NCBI GenBank assembly: GCA_934700615.1 | Contig: CAKUXR010000014.1 | Span: 1-64,000, forward strand | From: an uncultured Bacteroidales bacterium | GTDB taxonomy: Bacteria > Bacteroidota > Bacteroidia > Bacteroidales > UBA932 | Direction of reading: 5' to 3' | DNA: 64,000 nucleotides | The notes under the pieces: generated by a model | What the model was told of the DNA's origin: nothing | The model's database searches: none | Seen by the model: the letters and a program-made list of their open reading frames with translations, nothing else | In this document: positions 33,917 to 43,167 of the stretch, one piece after another | How positions within the stretch are numbered: the first letter of the stretch is position 1 | Layout of the letters: the number at the start of each line of letters is the position of its first letter | Program-made: the position numbers and the translations under genes

Positions 33917-34657
33917 ATGGCAGTTGATTTCAGGTCAATGTCAGTAGAGGAGCGTAAGCAGTTTGCCGCGCGTCTAAATGCTGAATTCATGGAGGGGGCT
34001 CCCGAGAAGGCTCTGGAGTATTTCCTAAATGAATTTCCGACCAGCTCGGCCCTTTCGTCCAGCCTCAGTTATGAAGACCAGACCTTGACCGACATGATGG
34101 TCAAAATCAGGAAAGATGCCCGTATCTTCACTCTTGATACAGGACGTCAATTCCCTGAGACTTACGAACTTATTGACCGTACCAATATGCAGTACGGAAT
34201 CAGGATCGAGGTCTATTTCCCGGATTTCAGAAAAGTTCAGGAAATGGTCCGCGAACATGGCATAAATCTGTTCTATGACAGTGTCGAGTTCCGCCATTTG
34301 TGCTGCAATGTCCGTAAGGTCGAGCCTTTGAAACGTGCCCTTGAGGGTGTCGAGGTATGGATCAGCGGTCTCCGTCGTGAGCAGTCAGTTACCCGCGCCA
34401 ATATGCAGATGGTCGAATATGACACCGCGGACAATGTCATTAAACTTAATCCTCTGATTCTCTGGACAGAACAGCAGGTCAAGGATTATGTGGCCAAGAA
34501 CGGTGTCCCGTTCAACAAACTGCACAAGCAGGGCTTCCCGAGCATCGGTTGCCAGCCTTGTACCAGAGCCGTCAGACCTGGAGAGGATATCCGTGCCGGA
34601 CGCTGGTGGTGGGAGGACCCGGACCATCGTGAGTGCGGCCTCCACAGCAGGAAATAA
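33917..34657 (+). CDS. cysH: Adenylylsulfate (APS) reductase, 4Fe-4S type
   Basis: 246 residues. Two cysteine pairs, CCNVRK and GCQPCTRA, are the ligands of the 4Fe-4S cluster that marks reductases using APS directly rather than PAPS; the absence of a cysC gene agrees. LDTGRQFPETY is the nucleotide-binding block; the tail contains the ECGLH motif with the catalytic cysteine. No thioredoxin domain is fused. Starts 12 bp after cysN and ends 16 bp from the convergent fimbrial gene. Confidence 0.94.
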   Translation: MAVDFRSMSVEERKQFAARLNAEFMEGAPEKALEYFLNEFPTSSALSSSLSYEDQTLTDMMVKIRKDARIFTLDTGRQFPETYELIDRTNMQYGIRIEVYFPDFRKVQEMVREHGINLFYDSVEFRHLCCNVRKVEPLKRALEGVEVWISGLRREQSVTRANMQMVEYDTADNVIKLNPLILWTEQQVKDYVAKNGVPFNKLHKQGFPSIGCQPCTRAVRPGEDIRAGRWWWEDPDHRECGLHSRK

Positions 34658-34673
34658 CGGAAGTCAATTTCGT

Positions 34674-35480
34674 CTAAATGACGATTTCGGATTCCATTCC
34701 AGTCTGCCAGTCAATGATGCTGACAGATATGATATTGCCGGAATAGTCGAGGGCTATGCTGATGTCATCAAGATTTGTGGCTGTCCAATCGAATCTTTTA
34801 CCGGTCAGAATTCCAGACAGATCGTATTCTTTTTCAGGAATATGGTCTGTCTTTTTTGTCAGTTTCAATGTCAGTCCTTTCCCTTCCCGGAATTGCCTCG
34901 GCAGGTTCAGCTGGAATGTGGCTTTGCCCATATTGTCAGCCTGTTTGGACGCCGGATACGCCGAACATCTGAATGTGCCTTCCGACGGGGCCAATGTGAA
35001 TATGTCAAAGCCGTTCACGTTCCCTTCCACTGAAATGTCATAGGGATAGGTCCCGGAATCCGCAGCCTGACATTCTATTTCCAATGTTGCCCAGTTTTTC
35101 CTGAATCGCGCGAAGCTATATGCCGATTCGTGACGGCAATCCGTACTGTCAATGCCGGTGTGAATCCTGTCAATGTCCTTTCCCGATGGAATATAGACAT
35201 TACGGCCATCGCTCTTGCAGTCTCTGATACCTTGCAGGCAAGAAATCATTATCCGCGACTTGGGGACATCATAATGTTTTATCCTGTCTGATGCCTTCAC
35301 TTCCTCGCACATCAATAATTCTGAATTGCCGCGGACAGATACGATTATATTGCCGTTCTCTTCCGATGCATCCGAAAGATCAACTGTCAGCCTGCATGGG
35401 CAGTCTGTCCTGGTTTCCTTGATGGAGCAGGAACATGCCAAAGCTGTCGCGGCTGTAAGGAGCAGTGTCCGTAATGTCAT
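34674..35480 (-). CDS. Mfa2/FimB-type fimbrial anchor lipoprotein
   Basis: 268 residues with lipobox ALACSC (Cys 16 or 18). The DCPCRLTVDLSDA opening and two beta-sandwich domains are typical of the FimB/Mfa2 family, which anchors and limits the length of Mfa1-type fimbriae on the outer membrane. Last gene of a minus-strand operon, 18 bp after the fimbrillin. Confidence 0.8.
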   Translation of the reverse strand: MTLRTLLLTAATALACSCSIKETRTDCPCRLTVDLSDASEENGNIIVSVRGNSELLMCEEVKASDRIKHYDVPKSRIMISCLQGIRDCKSDGRNVYIPSGKDIDRIHTGIDSTDCRHESAYSFARFRKNWATLEIECQAADSGTYPYDISVEGNVNGFDIFTLAPSEGTFRCSAYPASKQADNMGKATFQLNLPRQFREGKGLTLKLTKKTDHIPEKEYDLSGILTGKRFDWTATNLDDISIALDYSGNIISVSIIDWQTGMESEIVI

Positions 35481-35498
35481 GATTTCAAGTGTTAGATT

Positions 35499-36491
35499 CT
35501 ATATTGTGAAGTCTGTTTCCATACCCTGTCCCCATTCTTTTACCTCGATGTTGACTGTACATTCAAGGCTTGAAACAGGTGTGTCAGGTGAAAGTGAGCC
35601 CGGACGTGTGATGGTCAGGTTCTTGATGTTGTAGTATTTGTTTGACTCGATGTTTTCAATGGAGACAGGATAATAGTATGTCTTTCCTCCAAGCGTGGTC
35701 TCTACAACGACTCTGGTGAATCTTGCACTGAATGCTTCTGCCTGGGAATCCGTCTGTGTGCTGTTCGGATAGGTATAGAAACTTACAGGTGTGTCAAACG
35801 GAGTCTCCTCTGTAATCTTGGTGTCCGAAGCGTTTGCATACAGCAGCTCATCTACATCTGATGTAGTGTAGGCCATCTTGTTGAACCATGTGGCCGGCGC
35901 TTTCTTCTCCAGCTTGTAGTTTACGTCACCAGCGGCATTGACAACATAAATCTTGTTTACCTTGAATTCCATCTGCTTGTAGGCCTGTGAAGTGAAAGCT
36001 GCAGTGATTTTGCTGACGGTCAGTCTGGCTGCGATTCTGCTCACCTCGATTGTCTCGTTCACGGCCGGTGTCATATCTACAGCTTTGCTTCCGATCATGA
36101 CGAAATTGGTGAGCGAGTTGTCCGAGAGTTTGGATGTGGTTGCCTCGAGTTCAGACTTCTTTGAAATCTTTGAGCCGTCAGGCGCGTTGACCAGGGCATA
36201 GACGTCCTTCGGGCCGGTCGTGCAGCTTACCTTGATGTCATTCTTCTGTGTTGACGTTGCATAAGCGTCAAGCTCTCCGTCTTTTCTGAAAACGAAAATC
36301 TGGACATTGTTGACCTTGTTTTCATTTTCCTCATTGATGGCGGCTTTAGTGAATGCCCCGTTTGAAATGTTCAGGGTCAATTCCGCCGGCGTTCCTTCAG
36401 TCTGTGCAGGAGAATCTGTCTTGTTGCAGGAAACTGCTCCTGCGAGAATGGCTGCTGATGCAACCATGAGAATTTTTTTAGGTGTTTTCAT
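35499..36491 (-). CDS. Mfa1-type fimbrillin (major pilin)
   Basis: 330 residues. Lipoprotein signal (AVSC, Cys about 22). ELTLNISNGAFTKAAIN (with an arginine/lysine-type protease site ahead of the mature pilin), NVQIFVFRKDGELDAYAT and the C-terminal NIEVKEWGQGMETDFTI strand follow the Mfa1/FimA fimbrillin pattern. Its mature form should polymerise by strand exchange after cleavage. A hairpin (CGAGTT...AACTCG, about 36534-36557) lies just upstream, between it and the OmpA-like gene. Confidence 0.85.
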   Translation of the reverse strand: MKTPKKILMVASAAILAGAVSCNKTDSPAQTEGTPAELTLNISNGAFTKAAINEENENKVNNVQIFVFRKDGELDAYATSTQKNDIKVSCTTGPKDVYALVNAPDGSKISKKSELEATTSKLSDNSLTNFVMIGSKAVDMTPAVNETIEVSRIAARLTVSKITAAFTSQAYKQMEFKVNKIYVVNAAGDVNYKLEKKAPATWFNKMAYTTSDVDELLYANASDTKITEETPFDTPVSFYTYPNSTQTDSQAEAFSARFTRVVVETTLGGKTYYYPVSIENIESNKYYNIKNLTITRPGSLSPDTPVSSLECTVNIEVKEWGQGMETDFTI

Positions 36492-36566
36492 GATTTTTAT
36501 AAATGTTTAAAAGGTTGTTTTAGATTGATTTCCCGAGTTCTGCATTTGCGAAACTCGAATTGGTTT

Positions 36567-38519
36567 TCATTCTGTTTCCTCGTTCAGTCGGAAACGCTTT
36601 ATGAGTTCTGATATTTCCGGATCCAGGTTGCCTCTGTGTACCAGAGAAGGATTCATGCTGCAAGCCTCTTCATATAGTTCGGCGGCTTTCCTGTAGTCAC
36701 CTGACCGGCTGTGCAGTATCGCCAACATATACAGGACCTGGTCTGTTTTCTTCAGACGCTCCAGGATCTCTTTCGCGCTGGCATTGTAATCCATGGCACA
36801 ATAGGCTACAGCCAAGTTGTAATCCTGATAAGGTCTGAGGATGGATATGGCCGTCTTGTAGTCCCTGTCTATTATTGCCTGCACTCCTCTCATATAAGCC
36901 GTGTCCAGGACAGTGGTCTTCACGGTGTCCAGTACCATTCCCTTCCTGTGGAGGAAGAAACTGAACTGCACTGTTCTTAGTTTCGGGTAAACTTTCTCCC
37001 TGAGATGTCTGTAGAAACTCTTTTCAGAAAGTGCCTTTTCCCTCCTGTCTTCGTCAGACTCTTTCCTTATGGTGAAATAGGCATCCTTCTCTGTCATATT
37101 CAGCAAGGAATCCTTCTTGACAAGGGCATCAAGCATGTCCCAGTTCTCACCTGAGCTTCTGGAAATGAATTTCACGTCGTCTCCTGCTCTCTTCACAATC
37201 TTTTCCGTATGGCTGTCCGAATCCAGGCTCATCATGATGCCACGTTCATTCCTGATGGAGTCCTGACAATGCTTCAGATAACTTCGGAAATAGTCTGAAA
37301 TCGAAGCGGCCCTCATTTTGGACAGCCTGGAATTGAAGGAAACAGTTCCCTCCGGGGAGCAGGATGCGGTTACAATGATGGAGTCAATGTCGAAGACCTG
37401 GTCACCGGCGAGGTCCGCGAGATTCTTCTTGATTCTGCTGATCTCGTTTCCGTTATTGCCCAGATTCATGTCAATGTCAGTTTGTCCCGCTCGGAAATCC
37501 ACATAGCATACGGTATTTGCTTCCGCCCTTCTGGAGATTACCTTGGTCATATACTTCTCGCTGTTGTCTGCAAACGAACTCAACGAGCTGATATAGAACG
37601 TCAGAGGCTTGCTTCGCGGTATCTTGAAAATGGGATTTTCCGCTTCGTAGATGGTCCCGGAGAGCTTTATGTCGGCCTTCTTCAGTCCCGGACAGGTATT
37701 GATTGTCTGGACATAGTCATATATGAAATCTCCGTCCGGAGATACGATGACCGTGTCTAGCCTGATGCCTTCCTTGACGATAGGAGCCTTGATGTATTTG
37801 CGGTACATCTTGCCCGTCCTGGCTTTCCTGCGTTCATTGAGATTATAGAGAAACCTGTTCGTATAATGCTCGACCGCAGCCTGTTCCGTTACCCCATAGA
37901 CTGAGGCAAATACCTCGTCGGAAACAATTGAAGAGTCATTCCGGAATCTGTATATCTGAGGGATGTTCCTTTTCAGGAATACCTCCAGCAGATGCATGTT
38001 CAGGAACTGTCCGTTGTCTGATATGATGGAGTCCAGGAACTTCTGATACTGCTCATAACCACGCAGCTGCCGTTTTCTATACATGGCTCCGGTTATTATG
38101 ACAGGTTCAAGTCTGGTGCTGTCGGACATGATGAACATGTCCGGATAGAGCCTCAACTGCCACTTCCCGTCCTGGAGACTTTCCGGAACGGTCACCTGAA
38201 ATCTCAGATCGACTTTTCCGTGTCTTTCGGCAACATTCCTGAACCTGGCTGTAACTTTGGCCGCCCTGATGACATCAGTAGCCACCATCTCTCCATTCTC
38301 GTCTTTCACTGCATTCATTATGAGAACTTCTACCGGGTGTTCTGGCTCGATCGTATCTTTTTCAGACTCAAGCCCTTTACTCATCGAAGGGATGAACTGG
38401 TCCGATGGCAAAGATATGTCTGCAGATATGGAACTCTCTCTAAGGCTGCTGATTTTACGGTGCATGCTGCAGCCTGCCGTCAGTATGGCCAGAGTTACAA
38501 ACAAGGTCAGTTTTTTCAT
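36567..38519 (-). CDS. Large lipoprotein with OmpA-like and TPR-like C-terminus
   Basis: 650 residues, lipobox TAGC (Cys 17). About 60-200 is a beta-rich region; about 370-480 resembles an OmpA peptidoglycan-binding domain (IIVTASCSPEGTVSFNSRLSKMRA, with the SPEG turn), and the last 130 residues form short helical repeats (AISILRPYQDYNLAVAYCAMDYN; AAELYEEACSMNPS). I place it as a DUF3868-like cell-wall-linked fimbrial accessory protein from its pattern and neighbours, not as a certain family member. Eight bases after ssb. Confidence 0.6.
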   Translation of the reverse strand: MKKLTLFVTLAILTAGCSMHRKISSLRESSISADISLPSDQFIPSMSKGLESEKDTIEPEHPVEVLIMNAVKDENGEMVATDVIRAAKVTARFRNVAERHGKVDLRFQVTVPESLQDGKWQLRLYPDMFIMSDSTRLEPVIITGAMYRKRQLRGYEQYQKFLDSIISDNGQFLNMHLLEVFLKRNIPQIYRFRNDSSIVSDEVFASVYGVTEQAAVEHYTNRFLYNLNERRKARTGKMYRKYIKAPIVKEGIRLDTVIVSPDGDFIYDYVQTINTCPGLKKADIKLSGTIYEAENPIFKIPRSKPLTFYISSLSSFADNSEKYMTKVISRRAEANTVCYVDFRAGQTDIDMNLGNNGNEISRIKKNLADLAGDQVFDIDSIIVTASCSPEGTVSFNSRLSKMRAASISDYFRSYLKHCQDSIRNERGIMMSLDSDSHTEKIVKRAGDDVKFISRSSGENWDMLDALVKKDSLLNMTEKDAYFTIRKESDEDRREKALSEKSFYRHLREKVYPKLRTVQFSFFLHRKGMVLDTVKTTVLDTAYMRGVQAIIDRDYKTAISILRPYQDYNLAVAYCAMDYNASAKEILERLKKTDQVLYMLAILHSRSGDYRKAAELYEEACSMNPSLVHRGNLDPEISELIKRFRLNEETE

Positions 38520-38527
38520 GTCAAATG

Positions 38528-38881
38528 TTATTTTCCCATTGTCGGCTGGGCCGGCTCGTCTGTGTCAATGATGGCAATCCTGTTTGCCAGGACTTCCCAT
38601 ATGGTTTTCTTGTTTCCGTCAGCTCCGTCAAACTCCTGGGTCCTCAGTCTTCCTGACACCTGAACGAAGGAACCCTTTGTTATCTTGCTGAAATCCGGCA
38701 TTCCCTTTCCGCCCCAGGCTGTAATGTTGTGCCAAGTGGTTTCTATATTGGGATTCCCGTCTTTTCCCTTGAATACATAATTGGTGGCAAGGGAGAAGTT
38801 GACTACATCATTGTCTCCGACGTGTCTTAGCCGGACATTCCCGACATTTCCACGTAATTCGATTTTGTTGATCTGTTCCAT
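38528..38881 (-). CDS. ssb: Single-stranded DNA-binding protein paralog
   Basis: 117 residues, the whole OB-fold of a bacterial SSB (NKIELRGNVGNVRLR, NFSLATNY, TTWHNITAWGGKG, VQVSGRLRTQEF). It lacks the long flexible linker and the acidic DDDIPF-type tip used to recruit partner enzymes; it ends EPAQPTMGK. That suggests a secondary SSB rather than the essential one. It heads the fimbrial operon (8-bp gap), an unusual place for it. Confidence 0.88.
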   Translation of the reverse strand: MEQINKIELRGNVGNVRLRHVGDNDVVNFSLATNYVFKGKDGNPNIETTWHNITAWGGKGMPDFSKITKGSFVQVSGRLRTQEFDGADGNKKTIWEVLANRIAIIDTDEPAQPTMGK

Positions 38882-39258
38882 AATTCATTTAGTTTTAGCG
38901 TTCTTGCGATTGCGCGCTTCGTTTTGAACAGCGGCAAAGTAAAGGCGGAAAAATGTCGTGGAAAAGGAAACTTAAAAAACATCGCGGTTGTTTTTATGAT
39001 TTTTAAACTTTTTGCGCGAAAAGCAACTCCAAAATGTTTTTTCTTAAACTTTTTCTTCCTCCTTTCTGTCGTTTCAGGCCACGAGCGGTCTGGCATTGAT
39101 TTATTTAAGAAAAACGATGATTTGTTTAAGAAATATAAAAATTTCGCGTTATTATGCCGTCTTGAGCCACTTTCAGGCTTTAATGCCAGAAATGTTTCCC
39201 ATATTCAGCCTCCGGAACCGGTTCCTGCATTTGCGCGCAAATCAATGAAAAAGAAGTT
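38882..39258. other. 377-bp divergent intergenic region
   Basis: AT-rich spacer between the minus-strand fimbrial operon and the plus-strand zinc-ribbon gene. A near-consensus -7 box on the minus strand (TTACTTTG, 38935-38942) may drive ssb. Two perfect 12-bp palindromes lie at 39214-39225 and 39230-39241, just before the zinc-ribbon gene. I see no gene in it. Confidence 0.5.
39214..39241. promoter_or_regulatory. Paired 12-bp palindromes
   Basis: GGAACCGGTTCC (39214-39225) and TTTGCGCGCAAA (39230-39241) are each perfect palindromes, 4 bases apart, ending 17 bases before the start codon at 39259. Possible operator sites for a dimeric regulator. Confidence 0.45.
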
Positions 39259-39654
39259 ATGGGAAAATATAGTATCATAGGTGAAGCCGCGAAGACTGAA
39301 ACCTGTCTCGAATGCGGGGTGGTGTTCTACGGTCCGCCGAACAAGAAGTTCTGTTGTGATACCTGCAGGAACAAGTATCATAACAGGGAGCATCAGGAAG
39401 TCAGGAACGTGAAACTGAGGACACATACGATATTGGAAAAGAACTATCGTATCCTGTCAGACCTGTTGGCAAATAATGTGCTGGCCATCGACAGGGGAGA
39501 GTTGTATATGATGGGATATACGCCCGGTTATCTCACATCAGTAATACGTACACGTACTCATGAACAATGTACGTGTTACGATATCTCTTTCAGGCGCACT
39601 GAGACCAGAGTCTGCAATATCCATAAAATCGGTTGGCATTCTTCAGGTACTTAG
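39259..39654 (+). CDS. Small zinc-ribbon protein
   Basis: 131 residues. Cysteine pairs CLECG and FCCDTCRNKYHNREH give a zinc-ribbon-like site at residues 16-45; the second half (LLANNVLAIDRGELYMMGYTP...) has two more Cys-containing strands (CTCYD, RVCNIHK). The family is common in Bacteroidales but has no known function. It may bind nucleic acid; the palindromes just upstream could be its own sites (inference). Confidence 0.75.
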   Translation: MGKYSIIGEAAKTETCLECGVVFYGPPNKKFCCDTCRNKYHNREHQEVRNVKLRTHTILEKNYRILSDLLANNVLAIDRGELYMMGYTPGYLTSVIRTRTHEQCTCYDISFRRTETRVCNIHKIGWHSSGT

Positions 39655-39656
39655 AC

Positions 39657-39664
39657 TATCTTTG
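39657..39664 (+). promoter_or_regulatory. -7 box of the M3 peptidase gene
   Basis: TATCTTTG with TTG (39633-39635) 21 bases upstream, 28 bases before the ATG. Confidence 0.6.
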
Positions 39665-39692
39665 TATTCATTTTTGATAAACTGGAATTGAC

Positions 39693-41738
39693 ATGAATAA
39701 TCCTTTACTTGTGGAGTCTCCGTATCCTTACGGTGCACCTCAGTTCGATAAAATTGAAAACAAGCACTATCTTCCTGCCTTTGAGACGTCTGTCAATGAG
39801 GCTAAAGCCGAGATTGACGGCATTGTCTCCAATCCGGAGGCGCCTGACTTCCATAATACTATAGAGGCATTGGAATTCAGCGGCAAGAGGCTCTCGCGTA
39901 TATCAGAAATATTCTACAATATATTGGAGGCGGATTCTGACGATGAACTGCAGGAGATTGCAGAGAAGATTTCGCCGATGATGAATGACTATTCCATGTA
40001 TGTGGCCCTCAATGAGGATCTGTTCATGCGTGTGAAAACCGTTTATGACAATCCGGGTCAGGACTTGGCTCCAGATCAGAAAAGACTTCTTGAAAATACG
40101 TACAAGTCTTTCGCCAGGCAGGGCGCATTCCTGAAAGGTGCCGAGAAAGAGGACTACAGCAAATGCATGGAGGAATTGTCTTTGTTGACGCTGCGGTTCG
40201 GCAAGAATGTGCTTGATGCCACCAATGCATATGAGCTGAATATCATTGATCCGGATAATCTTGCGGGAATGCCTGAGTATGTGAAAGATGCCGGCAGGAA
40301 GGCTGCTGAGGAAAGAGGACAGGATGGTTGGACATATACGCTGGACCGTCCAAGCTATGGCCCTTTCATGCAGTATTGTGCCAATCCCGAGTTGAGGAGA
40401 CAGATGTATATGGCTTATAATACCAGGGCCGTAGGGAGCAACTCGGAGATTGTCCGCAGGATAGCGGAACTGCGCCTCCGCGTGGCCAATCTGCTGGGTT
40501 ATGAGATCTGGGCAGACTATGTGCTTGAGGAGAATATGGCCAAGAATACGGATACGGTCCAGTCATTTCTGGAAGAACTGATGGTTCCGTCGCTTCCTTT
40601 TGCACGAAAAGAAGTCTCTGTGCTGTATGATTATGCGAAGTCTCACGGATTTGAGGAGTCTGCTTCCAAGTTCGGACTTCCTGCGGAAAGGCTTATGCCA
40701 TGGGACTTCAGTTTCTGGGCGGAGAAATATAAGGCGGAAAAGTACGAGCTTGAGGATGAGCAGCTTAAGCCATATTTCAGGCTGGAGAACTGCATTGACG
40801 CCGTGTTCGGTCTGGCCGGCAGGCTCTATGGAATCTCATTTGAGGAAAGGACCGATATACCTGTGTATCATAAGGATGTGAAAGTCTTCGATGTCAAGGA
40901 CAGTGACGGGAGGCATCTTGCCCTGTTCTATGCGGACTTCTTTCCACGTGCATCCAAGAGAGGAGGCGCGTGGATGACGGAGTTCCGCGGTCAGAGCATC
41001 AGAAATGGTGTTGAGGAGAGGCCGCTTGTCAGCATAGTCACCAATTTTACCAAACCATCTGCCGGGATACCTTCACTTATCACTCATGATGAGCTTGTGA
41101 CACTTCTGCATGAATTCGGTCATTCATTGCATGGAATGTTTGCAGAGGGAAGATATACGTCGCTTTGCGGGACCAATGTCGCACGGGATTTCGTGGAACT
41201 GCCGTCCCAGATAATGGAAAACTGGGCGTTTGAACCTGAGTTCCTGAATTCATTTGCGAGGGATTACAGGACCGGTGAAGTAATCCCGCAGGAACTCGTG
41301 CAGAGGATAACTGCGGTAAAGAATTATCTGTCAGGATATTATCAGGTCAGACAACTTGACTTCGGAGAACTTGACATGGCATGGCACACGTTGAGGTCAA
41401 TGCAGGAGAATACCGTCATGGAATATGAGGAGATGGTTCTGGAGCCATATCGCGTTCTTCCTTATGTTAAGGGGACTTCTGTCTCGACATCGTTCAACCA
41501 TATCTTCTCTGGCGGATACTCAGCAGGCTATTACTCTTACAAATGGGCCGAAGTGCTTGAGGCTGACGCGTTTGCTGCATTTGAGGAGAACGGCATTTTT
41601 GACAGGGCTACTGCCGGGGCGTTTCGTGCGGAGATCCTCTCGAAAGGTGATACGGAAGATCCTGCCGTGCTGTACCGCAGTTTCAGAGGTCATGACCCTA
41701 AGCCTGAGGCACTAATGAAAAAACTTGGACTCGTATAG
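39693..41738 (+). CDS. M3-family oligopeptidase (Dcp-like)
   Basis: 681 residues, no signal peptide, so cytoplasmic. Zinc motif HEFGH at about 473-477 with the downstream glutamate in SQIMENW. Length and N-terminal helices fit peptidyl-dipeptidase Dcp or oligopeptidase A; which of the two is not decidable from sequence. It degrades short peptides. Confidence 0.9.
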   Translation: MNNPLLVESPYPYGAPQFDKIENKHYLPAFETSVNEAKAEIDGIVSNPEAPDFHNTIEALEFSGKRLSRISEIFYNILEADSDDELQEIAEKISPMMNDYSMYVALNEDLFMRVKTVYDNPGQDLAPDQKRLLENTYKSFARQGAFLKGAEKEDYSKCMEELSLLTLRFGKNVLDATNAYELNIIDPDNLAGMPEYVKDAGRKAAEERGQDGWTYTLDRPSYGPFMQYCANPELRRQMYMAYNTRAVGSNSEIVRRIAELRLRVANLLGYEIWADYVLEENMAKNTDTVQSFLEELMVPSLPFARKEVSVLYDYAKSHGFEESASKFGLPAERLMPWDFSFWAEKYKAEKYELEDEQLKPYFRLENCIDAVFGLAGRLYGISFEERTDIPVYHKDVKVFDVKDSDGRHLALFYADFFPRASKRGGAWMTEFRGQSIRNGVEERPLVSIVTNFTKPSAGIPSLITHDELVTLLHEFGHSLHGMFAEGRYTSLCGTNVARDFVELPSQIMENWAFEPEFLNSFARDYRTGEVIPQELVQRITAVKNYLSGYYQVRQLDFGELDMAWHTLRSMQENTVMEYEEMVLEPYRVLPYVKGTSVSTSFNHIFSGGYSAGYYSYKWAEVLEADAFAAFEENGIFDRATAGAFRAEILSKGDTEDPAVLYRSFRGHDPKPEALMKKLGLV

Positions 41739-41749
41739 AGCCCAAGTTT
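41721..41749. terminator. Bidirectional terminator between M3 peptidase and MFS genes
   Basis: AAACTTGG (41721-41728) pairs with CCAAGTTT (41742-41749), overlapping the end of the peptidase gene; A-run on one side and T-run on the other let it serve both convergent genes. Confidence 0.6.
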
Positions 41750-41776
41750 CATAAAGTTCATATGTGATTAGATGTC

Positions 41777-43048
41777 CTAAGCAGTCTTTTCTTTGCCTGG
41801 ATCCTTGAACAGGAACATGAACAGAACTGCAACCACCAGTGCATATCCTGCAAATATGTACCATGCTGAACTCCATGAAGGATTTGCGGAGTTGTAAACG
41901 AAATGGTTTACGATGGCCTGTGCACTCAGGGTTCCGATTGTGGCTCCGACACCGTTGGTCATGAGCATGAACATTCCCTGGGCGCTTGAACGGATTTTTT
42001 CATCAGTCTTCAAGTTGACATAGAGTGAACCTGAGATGTTGAAGAAGTCGAAAGCGACACCATATACGATACATGAGAGGATGAACATCCAGACACTTGA
42101 ACCCGGGTTGCCGGCTCCGAACAGTCCGAATCTGAATACCCATGCGAACATGGCCAGAAGCATTACTCTCTTGATTCCGAATTTCATTGCAATAGGAATC
42201 AGAAGGATGCAGAGGGTTTCGGAAAGCTGGGAAAGTGATATGAGGGCATTGGCATTCTGTGCGCCCCAGGTGTTGGCATATTCAGGAATCTCCTTGAAGC
42301 TGGTGATGAAAGGATTGGCAAATCCGTTGGTAATCTGGAGCGATACGCCCAGCAGCATTGAAAATACAAAGAAGATGGCCATATCCTTCTTCTTGAATAG
42401 AGAGAAGGCTCTGAGTCCGAAAACATCGACGAATGATGTGCTTGCGTTTGACTTTGATACCGGGCATGCAGGGAGTGTCAATGAATAGAGGCAGAGCACC
42501 AGTCCGAGGACACCGGAGGTGAAGAACTGGTTATATGAGTGCTGGAACTGAACGCCGTCCGCTTTCATGAAATTGACGAAGAGCATGCTGCAGATGAAGC
42601 CGACTGTGCCGAATACGCGGATAGGAGGGAATGCCTTGACGGTATCCATGCCGAATTTCTCGAGTCCTGAGTATGCTACAGAGTTTGAAAGCGCGATTGT
42701 AGGCATGTAGAATGCTACACTCAAACTGTAAAGTGTGAACAGCATGCCGAACGATACGTTGCTTCCTGCTGTCATTCCGTAGAATCCGGCAGCTATCATG
42801 AACAGGCCTGCGAGTCCGTGGGAAATGCTGAGGACTTTCTGTGCTTGAATGTATTTGTCAGCGATGATTCCTATTATTGCAGGCATGAATATGGAAACGA
42901 TTCCCTGCATTGCGTAAAAGATACCGATTTTCGCTCCGAGGCCGATGTTCACGAGGTAGCTTCCCATAGAAGTAAGGTAGGCTCCCCAGATGGCATACTG
43001 GAGGAAGTTCATGATTATCAGCCTAGTGCTGATTCCGTTATTCTTCAT
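41777..43048 (-). CDS. Nucleoside-type MFS symporter (NupG-like)
   Basis: 423 residues, twelve membrane segments. LQYAIWGAYLTSMGSYL in the first helix and GLGAKIGIFYAMQGIVSIFMP follow the nucleoside:H+ symporter branch (NupG/XapB) seen in Bacteroidales. Substrate likely nucleosides, by family. Divergent from tgt. Confidence 0.8.
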   Translation of the reverse strand: MKNNGISTRLIIMNFLQYAIWGAYLTSMGSYLVNIGLGAKIGIFYAMQGIVSIFMPAIIGIIADKYIQAQKVLSISHGLAGLFMIAAGFYGMTAGSNVSFGMLFTLYSLSVAFYMPTIALSNSVAYSGLEKFGMDTVKAFPPIRVFGTVGFICSMLFVNFMKADGVQFQHSYNQFFTSGVLGLVLCLYSLTLPACPVSKSNASTSFVDVFGLRAFSLFKKKDMAIFFVFSMLLGVSLQITNGFANPFITSFKEIPEYANTWGAQNANALISLSQLSETLCILLIPIAMKFGIKRVMLLAMFAWVFRFGLFGAGNPGSSVWMFILSCIVYGVAFDFFNISGSLYVNLKTDEKIRSSAQGMFMLMTNGVGATIGTLSAQAIVNHFVYNSANPSWSSAWYIFAGYALVVAVLFMFLFKDPGKEKTA

Positions 43049-43100
43049 TTCGTATTAGTTTGTTAATTTATGATTGTCCGTGGTTTCAAGCGAAATCACA

Positions 43101-43108
43101 CAAATATA
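43101..43108 (-). promoter_or_regulatory. -7 box of the MFS gene
   Basis: TATATTTG read on the minus strand, 53 bases before the ATG; no clear -33 box. Confidence 0.5.
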
Positions 43109-43130
43109 CAAGTTTTTATCGTAATTTTGC

Positions 43131-43138
43131 TATCTTTG
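43131..43138 (+). promoter_or_regulatory. -7 box of the tgt-lptG-uraA-dut-murF operon
   Basis: TATCTTTG 30 bases before the tgt ATG, back to back with the MFS promoter. Confidence 0.65.
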
Positions 43139-43167
43139 AAAGTTGAAACTAAAAAACTGTTTCTGTA

